In this document: positions 52,435-61,117 of the stretch, piece after piece
Position numbering within the stretch: the first letter of the stretch is position 1
Layout: each line of letters begins with the position of its first letter
Translations under genes and position numbers: made by a program
Notes under the pieces: generated by a model
Databases searched by the model: none
Told to the model about the DNA's origin: nothing
What the model saw: the letters and a program-made list of their open reading frames with translations, nothing else
DNA from: an uncultured Coriobacteriaceae bacterium
Lineage (GTDB): Bacteria > Actinomycetota > Coriobacteriia > Coriobacteriales > Atopobiaceae
Assembly (NCBI GenBank): GCA_902788705.1
Contig: CADALE010000019.1
Coordinates: 1-64,000, forward strand
Direction of reading: 5' to 3'
DNA length: 64,000 nt

Positions 52435-54090
52435 CTATCCCATAAGCCCCGCGACCACAGTGGCAAGCGCGGTAATCACGCCCACGATGGACTCGCCGCC
52501 CAGCAGGCCCGACGCCACCACGATGCCCGTGTCGTCGTGGCTCAGCTCGGCGTTGTCGCTCTGGCCCTTTCCAAACAAGCGGTCATACGCAAGCTTGACC
52601 AGGGCTCCGATGGGGGCGGTCAGCGAGAGGTACAGCGGCAGGTACACGCCCAGGCCCAGCATCATGGCCGGAAGCCGCAGGCAGTACAGCACGATGCCGG
52701 CAACCAGTCCCAGCGCAAACGACGGCACGCTGGGGATGCCCGACACCATCGTGGCCACCACCGACGCCTGAGCCGCCACGAAGGCCTGCCCGGGTCCGAA
52801 GGCCTCGGTGCCATAGGCCCCCACGAGGGCCACCAGCACGACCACCGAGACCACCGTTCCCAGAAGCGATCCGATGACCTGGCCCACCCACATCTGCCGC
52901 GGGTTGGTGCCGATGAGCTGCCCCGTCTTGAAGTCGCTCATCACGTCGCCACCAAGTCCGCAGGCAACGGCGATGACGCCCGCCACAAAGAACAGCCGCA
53001 CCTGGCTCACGTTGCACAGCGCGGCAACGGCAAGCAGCACGATGAGGCCGAAGATCTCCATCGGGTCGATGCCCGTCTGCCCCACCGACTGAGCGCTCAT
53101 GATGGTGGTGACGAAGCACAGCACCACGATGATGGCCGCGGCCAGCGGCCCCAAGCCTAGCCCGAAGCACACGATGAGCGCCGCAGCAGCCGTAAGGAGG
53201 CCGAGCACGCCCGCGTCACCCTTGCCCAGGTCGGCGGCAATCCCCGTGCCCGTGCCATTGCCGCGCAGGTAGCCGGCCATCTGCGGCAGGATGTCGCGCA
53301 GCACCACGCCAAGGCCCGAGCCCATCATGAGGCCCATGCCCAGGCTGGACACGATGCCTTGCGCCGTGGCCACGTCCCACAGCCCCAGCGCCGAGCCGCC
53401 CGCGATGATGCCGAAGTTGGCCAGCAGCGCGCCGCCAAACCACCACGCCACCGCGACGCCGCCAACAAGAAAGCCCACCGACAGCATCATGGGCGAGTTG
53501 TAGATGCCAAACGCCACGCCGGGAATGGGAAGGGAGCCAAGCATGGCCGGGATGATGCCCAGCACGTCGCGCGCCACGCTCCACAGGCCGGCCACCGCCA
53601 TGGATCCGAACAGCTTTGCCCCCGTGGCACCGCCCGCGCGGCTGGCCTCGAGCGTCTGGGCCGCGGCCACGCCGATGGGGTACTCCAGGTCGGACTCCTC
53701 AACCATGCGCCTGCGCATGAGGGCGGTGCACACAAGGCCCAGGAGGGTGCCCGCCAGTGCCACGAACAGCATCTGCAGCCAGCTCACCTCGTCTGCAAGG
53801 CCCATGATCCAGATTCCGGGGATGGTGAAGGCCAGGCCACCCGCCACCATGGATCCGGCCGACATGATGATCTGCGTGACGTTGGCCTCGTTCAGACTGT
53901 CGTGGCCAAAGGCGCGCAGCAGCACCAGAGCCGTGATGGACGTGAAGATGGTGGGCCACGGCAGCGCGCCCATCTTGAGGGCGGTGTACACCGACGATGC
54001 CGTGATGATGACGCAGCCCACGAGGCCGATGACGATACCGGCCAAGCTCAGCCGCTGGTCGTTCGTGGGCTTGCTCTGACGTGCTTGCAT
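52435..54090 (-). CDS. OPT family transporter
   Basis: A 551-residue integral membrane protein of the oligopeptide transporter superfamily. It has some 14 hydrophobic segments; typical pieces are SLAGIVIGLVGCVIITASSVYTALKMGALPWPTIFT (first helices, with the family's YTALKMG), LEYPIGVAAAQTLEA and DFKTGQLIGTNPRQMWVGQVIGS, the last being a strong OPT signature. Bacterial members move small peptides or metal chelates; the substrate here is unknown. It is alone on the minus strand, 141 bp downstream of argC. Confidence 0.92.
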   Translation of the reverse strand: MQARQSKPTNDQRLSLAGIVIGLVGCVIITASSVYTALKMGALPWPTIFTSITALVLLRAFGHDSLNEANVTQIIMSAGSMVAGGLAFTIPGIWIMGLADEVSWLQMLFVALAGTLLGLVCTALMRRRMVEESDLEYPIGVAAAQTLEASRAGGATGAKLFGSMAVAGLWSVARDVLGIIPAMLGSLPIPGVAFGIYNSPMMLSVGFLVGGVAVAWWFGGALLANFGIIAGGSALGLWDVATAQGIVSSLGMGLMMGSGLGVVLRDILPQMAGYLRGNGTGTGIAADLGKGDAGVLGLLTAAAALIVCFGLGLGPLAAAIIVVLCFVTTIMSAQSVGQTGIDPMEIFGLIVLLAVAALCNVSQVRLFFVAGVIAVACGLGGDVMSDFKTGQLIGTNPRQMWVGQVIGSLLGTVVSVVVLVALVGAYGTEAFGPGQAFVAAQASVVATMVSGIPSVPSFALGLVAGIVLYCLRLPAMMLGLGVYLPLYLSLTAPIGALVKLAYDRLFGKGQSDNAELSHDDTGIVVASGLLGGESIVGVITALATVVAGLMG

Positions 54091-54232
54091 AGTGATTCCT
54101 CCATGCGTGCTCGCGGGGCCCTTGGTTGGCAGGCCCCATGATCAGACGCGCTAGCTTAGCACTCCTCTGTGGAGGAGGAGCGCCACATTGTGGTCAGTAT
54201 TGATATGAAGCCTCGCGGGGTAAGCTCCTGCG

Positions 54233-55171
54233 CTAGACGAGCCCGCAGGTCTCGTCCAGCCCCAGGGCGATGTTCATGTTTTGCACCGCGGCGCCCGAGG
54301 CGCCCTTCCCCAGGTTGTCGAAGAGCGCCGTCACGGTGGTGCTCTCGTCGTTGCCACACACCACAAGCTGCAGTTTGTTCGTGCCGGACAGCGCGTTCGC
54401 GTACAGCGTGGGGCCGTTAGACCCCAAAGGCGCCACGCTCACGAGCGCCTGCCCCGCATAGTGCGCGCGCAGGCACTCGTGCACATCAGCAGCGCTGGTC
54501 ACCCCGTGCAGCAGGTCGTTTCGAAGCATGATGGTGGTGGCCATGCCCTTGTAGTAGTCGTCCACCACGGGCAGGAAGATGGGTGCGCGGTCAAGCCCGC
54601 ACACCTTCTGCATCTCGGGGAGGTGCTTGTGCTGCAGGCTCAGGCCGTAGATGCCCGGTGCGTCAAGCCGCTCGGGACGGTCCTGTGCCTCGTAGTCGGC
54701 AATCATGCGCTTGCCACCGCCCGAGTAGCCCGTAAGCGAGAAGCAGGTAAGCGGGTAGTCGGCCGGCAGCAGCCCTGCCTGCACAAGCGGTGCCACCGAC
54801 GAGATGAGGCCCGTGGCATGGCAGCCAGGGTTGGCGATGCGCTTGCTGGCTGCGATGGCCTCGCGCTGCGTGGCGTTGAGCTCGGGAAAGCCGTACGTCC
54901 AGCCGTCAGCCGTGCGGTGGGCCGTTGACGCGTCGATGATGCACACGTCGGGGTTGTCCACCAGCGCAACCGCCTCGCGCGCGCCCTCGTCGGGCAGGCA
55001 CAGGAACACGATGTCGGCCGCGTTCAGAAACTTGCGGCGCTCCTCGAGGTCGTGGCGCTTGTCCTCGTCGATACGCAGCATCTCAAGGTCGTCGCGCGAC
55101 CCGATGCGGTCGAATATCTGCAGGCCAGTGGTGCCGCTCTGTCCATCGATGTACACCTTCGCCTTGGCCAT
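54233..55171 (-). CDS. argC: N-acetyl-gamma-glutamyl-phosphate reductase, type 2
   Basis: A 312-residue NADPH-dependent enzyme for the third step of arginine synthesis, of the shorter type 2 form. It has the N-terminal NAD fold VYIDGQSGTTGLQIFDRI, the catalytic Cys117 in ANPGCHATG, and FSLTGYSGGGKRM. It is not clustered with argJ, argB or argD; a class III aminotransferase at 30822 might serve as ArgD. GGGAGGCCACC precedes the ATG. asnA ends 48 bp upstream on the same strand. Confidence 0.92.
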   Translation of the reverse strand: MAKAKVYIDGQSGTTGLQIFDRIGSRDDLEMLRIDEDKRHDLEERRKFLNAADIVFLCLPDEGAREAVALVDNPDVCIIDASTAHRTADGWTYGFPELNATQREAIAASKRIANPGCHATGLISSVAPLVQAGLLPADYPLTCFSLTGYSGGGKRMIADYEAQDRPERLDAPGIYGLSLQHKHLPEMQKVCGLDRAPIFLPVVDDYYKGMATTIMLRNDLLHGVTSAADVHECLRAHYAGQALVSVAPLGSNGPTLYANALSGTNKLQLVVCGNDESTTVTALFDNLGKGASGAAVQNMNIALGLDETCGLV

Positions 55172-55219
55172 GGTGGCCTCCCTTCTGCACGGCTTTCGCG
55201 CGCCGGCATGCCTTGCCCG

Positions 55220-56221
55220 CTACAGCAGCTGCACGCCCGCCTCCCGGCAGGCCTCCATGGTCTGCGCGTCCCACACGCTTGCCTGCACCTCGCCCACGTG
55301 CGCCTTGCCCAGAAGCAGCATGCACAGGCGGCTCTGGCCGATGCCGCCGCCGATGGTGTAGGGCAGCTCGCCGGCAAGAAGCGCCTTGTGGAAGGGCAGC
55401 TTGCGGCGGTCGTCGCAGCCCGCCAGGGTAAGCTGGCGGTCAAGGCTCTCGGGGCTTACGCGGATGCCCATGCTGCTGGCCTCAAAGGCGCAGCCCAGCA
55501 TGTCGTCCCAGAACAGCAGGTCGCCGTTGAGGTCCCAGTCATCATAGTCGGGCGAGCGCCCGTCGTGGGGCTTGCCGGAGCGAAGCGCGCCGCCGATGCC
55601 CTGGATGAACGTGGTGTGGTGCTCGGCCACGAAGCGGTTCTCACGATCCTTGGGGCTAAGGTCGGGGTACAGGTCCTCAAGCTCCTGCGCCGACACGAAC
55701 GCGATGCTGCGGTCCAGGTCCACGTCGAGCTGGGGATAGTACCACTTCAGCTCGTCCAGGGTGCCGCAGATGGCAGTGACGATGCGGCCCACCACCTCGC
55801 GCAAGTACTCCGGCGTGCGCTGGTCCTGCTGGATGACCTTCTCCCAGTCCCATTGGTCCACGTAGATGGAATGCAGGTTGTCAAGCTCCTCGTCGCGGCG
55901 GATGGCGTTCATGTCGCACACGATGCCCTTGCCCACGTTGAAGTCGTAGCGGCTGAGGGCCCAGCGCTTCCACTTGGCCAGCGACTGCACCACCTCGGCG
56001 TCGGACCTGGTGGCGGGCACGTCAAAGCCCACGGGACGCTCCACGCCGTTGAGGTTGTCGTTCATGCCGGTTGCCGGGTCTACCACCAGCGGGGCGGTCA
56101 CGCGCACGAGGTGCAGCGCGGCGCACAGCTTGGCCAGGAACACGTGCTTGATGCGCTCGATGGCGCGCTGGGTGTCGTACAGCGAGAGCTGAGACTCGTA
56201 GCCTTCTGGTATGTAGGTCAT
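55220..56221 (-). CDS. asnA: Aspartate-ammonia ligase
   Basis: A 333-residue enzyme making asparagine from aspartate and free ammonia, structurally related to class II tRNA synthetases. It shows YESQLSLYDTQRAIERIK at the start, LVRVTAPLVVDPATGMNDNLNGVERPV, and GGIGQSRLCMLLLGK near the end, all characteristic of AsnA. The start at 56221 gives the standard length and follows AAGGAGG. With asnB at 24407 the genome has both ammonia- and glutamine-dependent routes. Confidence 0.95.
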   Translation of the reverse strand: MTYIPEGYESQLSLYDTQRAIERIKHVFLAKLCAALHLVRVTAPLVVDPATGMNDNLNGVERPVGFDVPATRSDAEVVQSLAKWKRWALSRYDFNVGKGIVCDMNAIRRDEELDNLHSIYVDQWDWEKVIQQDQRTPEYLREVVGRIVTAICGTLDELKWYYPQLDVDLDRSIAFVSAQELEDLYPDLSPKDRENRFVAEHHTTFIQGIGGALRSGKPHDGRSPDYDDWDLNGDLLFWDDMLGCAFEASSMGIRVSPESLDRQLTLAGCDDRRKLPFHKALLAGELPYTIGGGIGQSRLCMLLLGKAHVGEVQASVWDAQTMEACREAGVQLL

Positions 56222-56395
56222 GGCACCCTCCTTACCCGTTCGAACCGTATCCCAGCACAATAGCGCCTTGTCTGCGCAGCGAGGAAACTTGACTCCATCC
56301 CGCAACGAAAGCGTGATGGTAGCAATGGCGAAGGATGATGGATTGGCATGCGGAGCAGGCCTGCGTTGTGGGCGTGCACGAGACGCGCGGCCCTG

Positions 56396-57046
56396 TCAGA
56401 CCCTGTCCTCCAGGTTGTAGCGGGGCAGCTCGTCGCGCAGGTCCCTTAGCATTTCGATGGAGGCGTCGAAGTCGGAGCTGATGTCGGCCTCCACCGACGA
56501 GACCTCCAGCGTGGCCACCGTCCGCTCGTAGGCGGACAGGCACTCCTCGGTCTTGGCGATGGCCTCTCGCACCTTGGCAAGGTCGCGCTGGTAGGCCTGG
56601 AGGTAGATGTCCTTCGCAGAAGACGACGAGTTGGCCTTGCGCAGCGTTCCCACGAGGTCATTTCGGTCGCAGAAGGCGTAGATGGACGCAATCTCCTGCC
56701 CAATCTGGGCATACGCGTCCTCCAGCGGCGGGGTGACCCGTGCCCGGGCCAGCTCGCTGGGAAGCTTGGTGTCGATGGCCGCGAGGCACTGCTCGTGTGC
56801 GGTGACGAGGCGTCGCTCCATACGGCGCAGCGCCTCCTTCTCCTTGGCGGGGCAGCCCTTGCGCGCGCCAGCGGGCACCAGGTCGCCGGAACGCGAGCCC
56901 GAGCCAAGCAGCCTCTTCGAGCTGCCATCATCCCCCAGCATACGTCGCCTTGCGAACCGAACGCCAAACGCCACCAGTATCGCGGGCAGGGCCGCCCAGG
57001 CGCCCACGCCAAAGCACAAGGTAACGAACAGTATCCACCAGTACAT
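56396..57046 (-). CDS. Membrane-anchored protein of unknown function next to TelA
   Basis: A 216-residue protein. One N-terminal membrane helix (WWILFVTLCFGVGAWAALPAILVAF), a basic linker FARRR, then about 150 residues of coiled, helical, charged sequence. It recalls XpaC-like proteins that often accompany TelA genes, but no specific signature was seen. It is third in the minus-strand ATP-grasp/TelA unit, 89 bp after telA. The ribosome site is weak (GATGGGGTC). Confidence 0.6.
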   Translation of the reverse strand: MYWWILFVTLCFGVGAWAALPAILVAFGVRFARRRMLGDDGSSKRLLGSGSRSGDLVPAGARKGCPAKEKEALRRMERRLVTAHEQCLAAIDTKLPSELARARVTPPLEDAYAQIGQEIASIYAFCDRNDLVGTLRKANSSSSAKDIYLQAYQRDLAKVREAIAKTEECLSAYERTVATLEVSSVEADISSDFDASIEMLRDLRDELPRYNLEDRV

Positions 57047-57135
57047 AGCGACCCCATCTGCCTACGGAGGCCTCTTCGGACACGACACCTGCGTGCGGCG
57101 CGGCTACGCCGCATGGCCCACAATCAAGACGTCTC

Positions 57136-58113
57136 CTACGATGATACCCCCGAGGCCATGTCCTCAAACACCTCCGCCGACAGGTCCCTCAGCTCGACCA
57201 CCGCTTTCTGCGTCTGTGCGGCAACCTCGCTGCGCCAGGCATCGTGTGCCTCGAGCGCCGAGAAGAGCTGATCAAGCGACTCCTGCAAGGCGCCCACGAC
57301 CTCCGCGGTGTCCTGCGCGGCGCCGCCGGCATCGCGCGCCTGGGGCTCTTCGTTCGCAGAAACCTGCGGAGCGTGGCAGCCGAGCGTGCGCGCGAGGGCA
57401 AGCGACTGCTTCGCGGCAAGGGTGATCTGGCGAACATGGCCGATGAGAAGGGTGTTGTTGTCCCGCAGAAAGGCCAGCGCCATGGCTGCCTGCTGGTCTA
57501 CTGCCAGCAGCTCCTGAAGATGCAGCCGCTGGCCCTCCAGCACGTCCAGCACCTCGCGCTGGACGAAGCGGACCACGTCCTCGGGCGTACCGTCCACCCG
57601 AGCCTGACGAACCGCCTCGGTCAGGGCCGCGTAAAGCTCGTCGGCACGCTGGACGTCGCCCTCCACCCGCTGCAGTTCTTCGACCAGGTCGGCCTCGTAG
57701 CCGTCGAGGGCCACGTCGTTTTGGCGCAACACCTCAGCGGACGACGTAAGCGCGGATACCGCGGCATCCATCTCCTCTATCGTGGTTTGCGCCTGCTCGG
57801 GGCTGCGCCTTGCGGGATGCAGGAGCCTCCCCAGAAGCCCCTTGCGAGGTGCGGGCAGCGCGGCGTCCAGCTCGTGCGCCTTAGAGGCAAGCCACTGCAA
57901 CTCGGACCACGTCTTGGCGCTACCCGGGTCGGCCTGCGCAAGCGCGAGCACCTGCCGGTCGAGCATCCTGCTGCGGGCCTCGCTCACGCCTCCCCGCCCC
58001 AGCGCCTCCACCACGCGACGCGCCATCTGGCGCGACGCCGGGTCGGCCGGGTTCACGTTCATCACGTCGCGTACCTGCGCCTCTATCGAGTCAGGAGCCC
58101 TCAGGTCACTCAT
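57136..58113 (-). CDS. TelA-like toxic anion resistance protein
   Basis: A 325-residue soluble, highly helical protein of the TelA family (PF05816). Typical sequence includes RGLLGRLLHPARRSPEQAQT-type KGLLGRLLHP, EMDAAVSALTSS, LRQNDVALDGYEADLVEEL and FLRDNNTLLIGHVRQITLAAKQSL in the second half. TelA/YceH proteins are linked to tellurite and stress resistance with unclear biochemistry. It is somewhat shorter than usual (about 380). The start at 58113 overlaps the ATP-grasp stop by 8 bp, indicating coupling. Confidence 0.85.
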   Translation of the reverse strand: MSDLRAPDSIEAQVRDVMNVNPADPASRQMARRVVEALGRGGVSEARSRMLDRQVLALAQADPGSAKTWSELQWLASKAHELDAALPAPRKGLLGRLLHPARRSPEQAQTTIEEMDAAVSALTSSAEVLRQNDVALDGYEADLVEELQRVEGDVQRADELYAALTEAVRQARVDGTPEDVVRFVQREVLDVLEGQRLHLQELLAVDQQAAMALAFLRDNNTLLIGHVRQITLAAKQSLALARTLGCHAPQVSANEEPQARDAGGAAQDTAEVVGALQESLDQLFSALEAHDAWRSEVAAQTQKAVVELRDLSAEVFEDMASGVSS

Positions 58114-59344
58114 TTTGGGCCGTCTCCTCGGCTGCGTCGGGCGCCTCCGCCTCGCCAGCCCACTGGTGCACATATGCCGCGAAGCGCTTGCCCTCGTCAA
58201 GGGTCTTCACGCGCACCATATAGAAGGTGTTGCCCAGGTCGTCGGACAGGACGTCGGGCATGCGGCCCTGCATGCACACGGCCTGCCCGTAGCGCTCCAT
58301 GATCTGCTGATGCGTGTGCGCGTAGGCGTGGCAGTCGCGCTGCGAGGCATACACACAGTAGAAGGTCTCGCCGTCAGCCGCGTGCGTGGAAGTGCCCGAC
58401 ACGACCATGTCGGCCCAGATCTGGTACAGATCGAAGGAGTGCGCGAAGTTGATCATGTCGGGGTCGTAACCGCCCGGGGCGCGCACGTTCACCTCCAGCC
58501 CCACGTAGTCGCCCGCATTGCCCAGGCCGGGCTTGTCGGCCGTAAGGCGGAAGAACTCCATGTGCACGAAGCGGCTGGTGATGCCAAAGGCCTTGGCGGT
58601 CGCGCGCGCCAGCCTTGCCAGCTGGGGGTCGACAGTGGGGCAGGTGTAGTACCACACGTCCAGCAGCTCCTCCACGGTGGAGGCGATGTCCACGGGGTAC
58701 TCCGACTGGTTCTCGAAGAGCGGCTCGCCCTGCTCGTCGAGGATGGCCTCGTAACTGCAGATGTCACCCGTCACGAACTCCTCCAGCACGTAGGGTTCTC
58801 CAAGGTCGCGCTCGAACAGGGACTCGAGCGACGCCTCGTCGGGCACCTTGAAGGTGCCGCCCGCACCCATACCACGCTCGGGCTTGGCAAAGAGCGGATA
58901 ACCCACCTTGCGCGCGAAGGCAAAGACACTGCGCATCGAGGTAAGGCGCACCTGACGCGCGGTGGGCACGCCCGCGGCCGCGTACAGGGGCTTCATCTCG
59001 GCCTTGCTCTGCCACTGGGCCATCTGCGCCACGCCCGCGCCCGTGGTGATGTGAAAGTCATCGCGCAGGCGCGCGTCCTGCATGAGCCAGTACTCGTTCT
59101 GCGACTCCAGCCAGTCGATCTTGCCGTACTTCCACGAAAAGAAGGCCACCGCGCGAAACACCTGGTCGTAGTCCTCCAGCGACGGCACCCAGTAGTACTC
59201 GTCAAGCGCCGTCCTCACCTCGGAAGCAAGGCTGTCGTAAGGGGTGTCGCCGATGCCCAGCACAGTGGCGCCGCATGCGCGCAGGCGGTCGCACCAGTTC
59301 CAGTAGGTGTCGGGAAACTGCGGCGATATGAAGACGACATTCAT
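58106..59344 (-). CDS. ATP-grasp carboxylate-amine ligase-like protein
   Basis: A 412-residue ATP-grasp protein. The N-terminal pre-ATP-grasp fold (MNVVFISPQFPDTYWNWCDRL) is followed by the ATP-binding lid GYPLFAKPERGMGAGGTFKV, PYVLEEFVTGDICSYEAI and the metal site MEFFRL...VGLEVNVRAPGGYDPDM. Members join carboxylates to amines or thiols; the substrate is unknown. It is the first gene of the unit with TelA and the membrane protein. AAGGATGCGCC lies before the ATG at 59344. Confidence 0.88.
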   Translation of the reverse strand: MNVVFISPQFPDTYWNWCDRLRACGATVLGIGDTPYDSLASEVRTALDEYYWVPSLEDYDQVFRAVAFFSWKYGKIDWLESQNEYWLMQDARLRDDFHITTGAGVAQMAQWQSKAEMKPLYAAAGVPTARQVRLTSMRSVFAFARKVGYPLFAKPERGMGAGGTFKVPDEASLESLFERDLGEPYVLEEFVTGDICSYEAILDEQGEPLFENQSEYPVDIASTVEELLDVWYYTCPTVDPQLARLARATAKAFGITSRFVHMEFFRLTADKPGLGNAGDYVGLEVNVRAPGGYDPDMINFAHSFDLYQIWADMVVSGTSTHAADGETFYCVYASQRDCHAYAHTHQQIMERYGQAVCMQGRMPDVLSDDLGNTFYMVRVKTLDEGKRFAAYVHQWAGEAEAPDAAEETAQNE

Positions 59345-59529
59345 GGCGCATCCTTCCAGGGAACGTGGAGTCGCAACCTATGGTAGCGCAGGCGCGGGCG
59401 GAGGTCGTCGCGTTGCGAGCGGAGGCCGGGCGTAAGTCCCTGCGTAGCGGTCAACGACAAGCGGGTCGATATGTGCAGCGGGAGGCGGCCGGTGGCGGGC
59501 ATCGCCTTGCCCGGCCGGAGGTCCTAGCC

Positions 59530-59736
59530 CTACTCTAGGCCCTTCCGCACCAGCCGGCCCTGGGAGACGCCGCCCCCATACAGCGAGACAATCACGAAGA
59601 ACACGTCGGCAAACAAGATGAACTCGAACGACGGGATGAGGATGCGGGTGACTCTCACGGGGCCGGGATTTGAGGCTGGAGGGCGCCGGATAAGGATGTG
59701 GGATGGGGTGGTGTACAAAAAGCCGAGCCAGTGCAT
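59530..59736 (-). CDS. Possible small membrane peptide or gene remnant
   Basis: A 68-residue frame starting MHWLGFLYT. Its C-terminal half, FEFILFADVFFVIVSLYGGG, is a convincing single membrane helix followed by VSQGRLVRKGLE. No good ribosome site precedes the ATG, which lies inside the left 27-bp inverted repeat; the first nine residues are therefore the repeat's translation. It may be a decayed gene fragment. Confidence 0.25.
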   Translation of the reverse strand: MHWLGFLYTTPSHILIRRPPASNPGPVRVTRILIPSFEFILFADVFFVIVSLYGGGVSQGRLVRKGLE

Positions 59737-59940
59737 CCCCCAAAATATTATTTAATTTTTTGATATTTCGTCTACCTGCGGTTTCTTGGAAGCGGTTCAA
59801 GCGTCCCCGGCGTCCATCGCCCGCCATCCTAAGAAAGGCACCGCACGCCGCTTTCGGGCAATCGCAAAAGCGCAGGTAAATTCGGCGTGGGTCCACGCGT
59901 GACGGAGCACGCCATGCACTGGCTCGGTTTTTTGTACACC
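59710..59940. repeat. 27-bp inverted repeats enclosing 177 bp
   Basis: 59710-59736 and 59914-59940 are reverse complements with one mismatch (core AGCCAGTGCAT next to GGTGTACAAAAA). The enclosed 177 bp begin with an AT-rich run unlike the surrounding DNA. The size and structure resemble a small non-autonomous element; target-site duplications were not obvious. Confidence 0.75.
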
Positions 59941-60181
59941 ATCCGTCCTCACGGGGCCTCAATGGGGCACGTTTGCCCCTCATCACGGCGGGCTAACGTG
60001 CAAGGCGAACCCAGCAGCCCCCCTGCCTCGCCCCATGCCGAACCATATGCCCGTAAACGGCGCCGAAACCCACGTGAATTGGGCGACACAATGCCTTCGA
60101 CCGCCAATTGACCTGCATCGCCGACGCGTGTACCGTACTGCTTGGGGGATGACCCGGCAAACACGTGCGAAAGGAGCGACG

Positions 60182-60364
60182 ATGGAGGCAACCGAAATGG
60201 TTCTGCAGACGATGCGCGAGGCGGGCACGCCGCTGGCGGCAGGAAAGATTGCCGAGCTTTCGGGCCTCGACCGCAAGGTCGTAGACAAGGCTATGAAGGA
60301 CCTCAAGGCCGCAGGCGCCATCGTGTCGCCGGTGCGCTGCAAGTGGGAGCCCGCCGAGAAGTAA
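60182..60364 (+). CDS. Small winged-helix DNA-binding-like protein
   Basis: A 60-residue protein consisting of one helix-turn-helix: [20 protein letters not shown] then [21 protein letters not shown] and a short wing [12 protein letters not shown]. It resembles the stand-alone winged-helix domains used in transcription regulators. Its ATG follows GAAAGGAGCG. A terminator-like hairpin lies 53 bp after the stop. Confidence 0.75.
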   Translation: MEATEMVLQTMREAGTPLAAGKIAELSGLDRKVVDKAMKDLKAAGAIVSPVRCKWEPAEK

Positions 60365-60416
60365 GGTCTTGATTGGCAGAGCAGGGCACGTCACAAGACC
60401 CTGAATGAGAACATTA

Positions 60417-60444
60417 GGCCCCGCAGCACCGGCGCTGCGGGGCC
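60417..60444 (+). terminator. Hairpin between the winged-helix and ZIP genes
   Basis: GGCCCCGCAGC (60417-60427) pairs perfectly with GCTGCGGGGCC (60434-60444), loop 6 nt, followed by only TT. It ends 5 bp before the chosen ZIP start codon, so it may hide that gene's ribosome site if it forms. Confidence 0.75.
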
Positions 60445-60448
60445 TTGC

Positions 60449-61030
60449 GTGAAGGGATGGCGCACCTTGCCCACGCTTCAGATAGCCGAGGGGATACTCC
60501 TCCCCTTCCTTGGCACCAGCCTCGGCGCCGCCATGGTGTTTGTCCTGAAACGCGAGATTCCCCAGAACGTGCAGAAGGCTCTGACCGGCTTTGCGGCTGG
60601 CGTCATGGTGGCGGCATCGTTCTGGAGCCTGCTGCAGCCCGCCCTCGAGTCCAGCGAGGCGATGGGCAGGCTGTCGTTCGTGCCCGCAGCGGTGGGGTTT
60701 ATGGTGGGCATCGCCATCCAGAACTTCCCGGAGGGGGCCATCGTCTCGATGCCGCTGCGCGCCGAGGGCATGAGCAAGGCAAAGACGTTCTGGTGCGGCG
60801 TGCTGTCGGGTGCCGTCGAGCCCGTGGCAGCCGTGGTCACCATCATGGCCGCTTCGCTCGTGGTGCCCATGCTGCCGTACCTGCTGGCCTTTGCCGCCGG
60901 CGCCATGATGTACGTAGTGGTTGAGGAGCTGGTACCCGAGATGAGCGAGGGCGAGCACTCCAACGTGGGCACGATCGCCTTCTCGTTTGGGTTCGTGCTG
61001 ATGATGGTGCTGGACGTGGCGCTGGGCTAG
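60449..61030 (+). CDS. ZIP family metal transporter, internally shortened
   Basis: A 193-residue membrane protein of the ZIP family (usual length about 260). The N-terminal helices match well (LPFLGTSLGAAMVFVLKREI and QKALTGFAAGVMVAASFWSLL). The metal site of helix 4, usually HNxPEG, reads QNFPEG at 91-96, and helix 5 keeps an acidic residue in GAVEPVAAV (E124). Between residues 87 and 91 the sequence passes directly from the helix 3 start to the end of helix 4, so roughly 60-70 residues including the loop and one helix's worth seem missing. The GTG at 60449 or a TTG at 60467 may start translation. Confidence 0.8.
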   Translation: MKGWRTLPTLQIAEGILLPFLGTSLGAAMVFVLKREIPQNVQKALTGFAAGVMVAASFWSLLQPALESSEAMGRLSFVPAAVGFMVGIAIQNFPEGAIVSMPLRAEGMSKAKTFWCGVLSGAVEPVAAVVTIMAASLVVPMLPYLLAFAAGAMMYVVVEELVPEMSEGEHSNVGTIAFSFGFVLMMVLDVALG

Positions 61031-61117
61031 CACCTGCCGATTTGCGATGTCCTCGCCTCAGCCCTTGGTGCACAATGTACGCAACGCGAGTCAGACAGAC
61101 AACGCCAAGGAGAAGCC

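Larger units (their letters stand above)
59345..60181. other. 837-bp region with long inverted repeat and no firm gene
   Basis: It contains the weak 68-residue frame at 59530-59736, the 27-bp inverted repeats at 59710-59736 and 59914-59940, an AT-rich stretch at 59747-59770, and the leader of the winged-helix gene with AAAGGAG at 60169-60175. Nothing else is supported. Confidence 0.6.

Noticed and set aside
59710..59940. Structured RNA such as SRP RNA or RNase P
   Set aside because: The characteristic conserved cores were not found; the inverted repeat is the only clear feature.
59378..59986. 202-residue minus-strand frame in the 59-kb gap
   Set aside because: Arg/Pro-rich without domains, crosses the inverted repeats, and no ribosome site.
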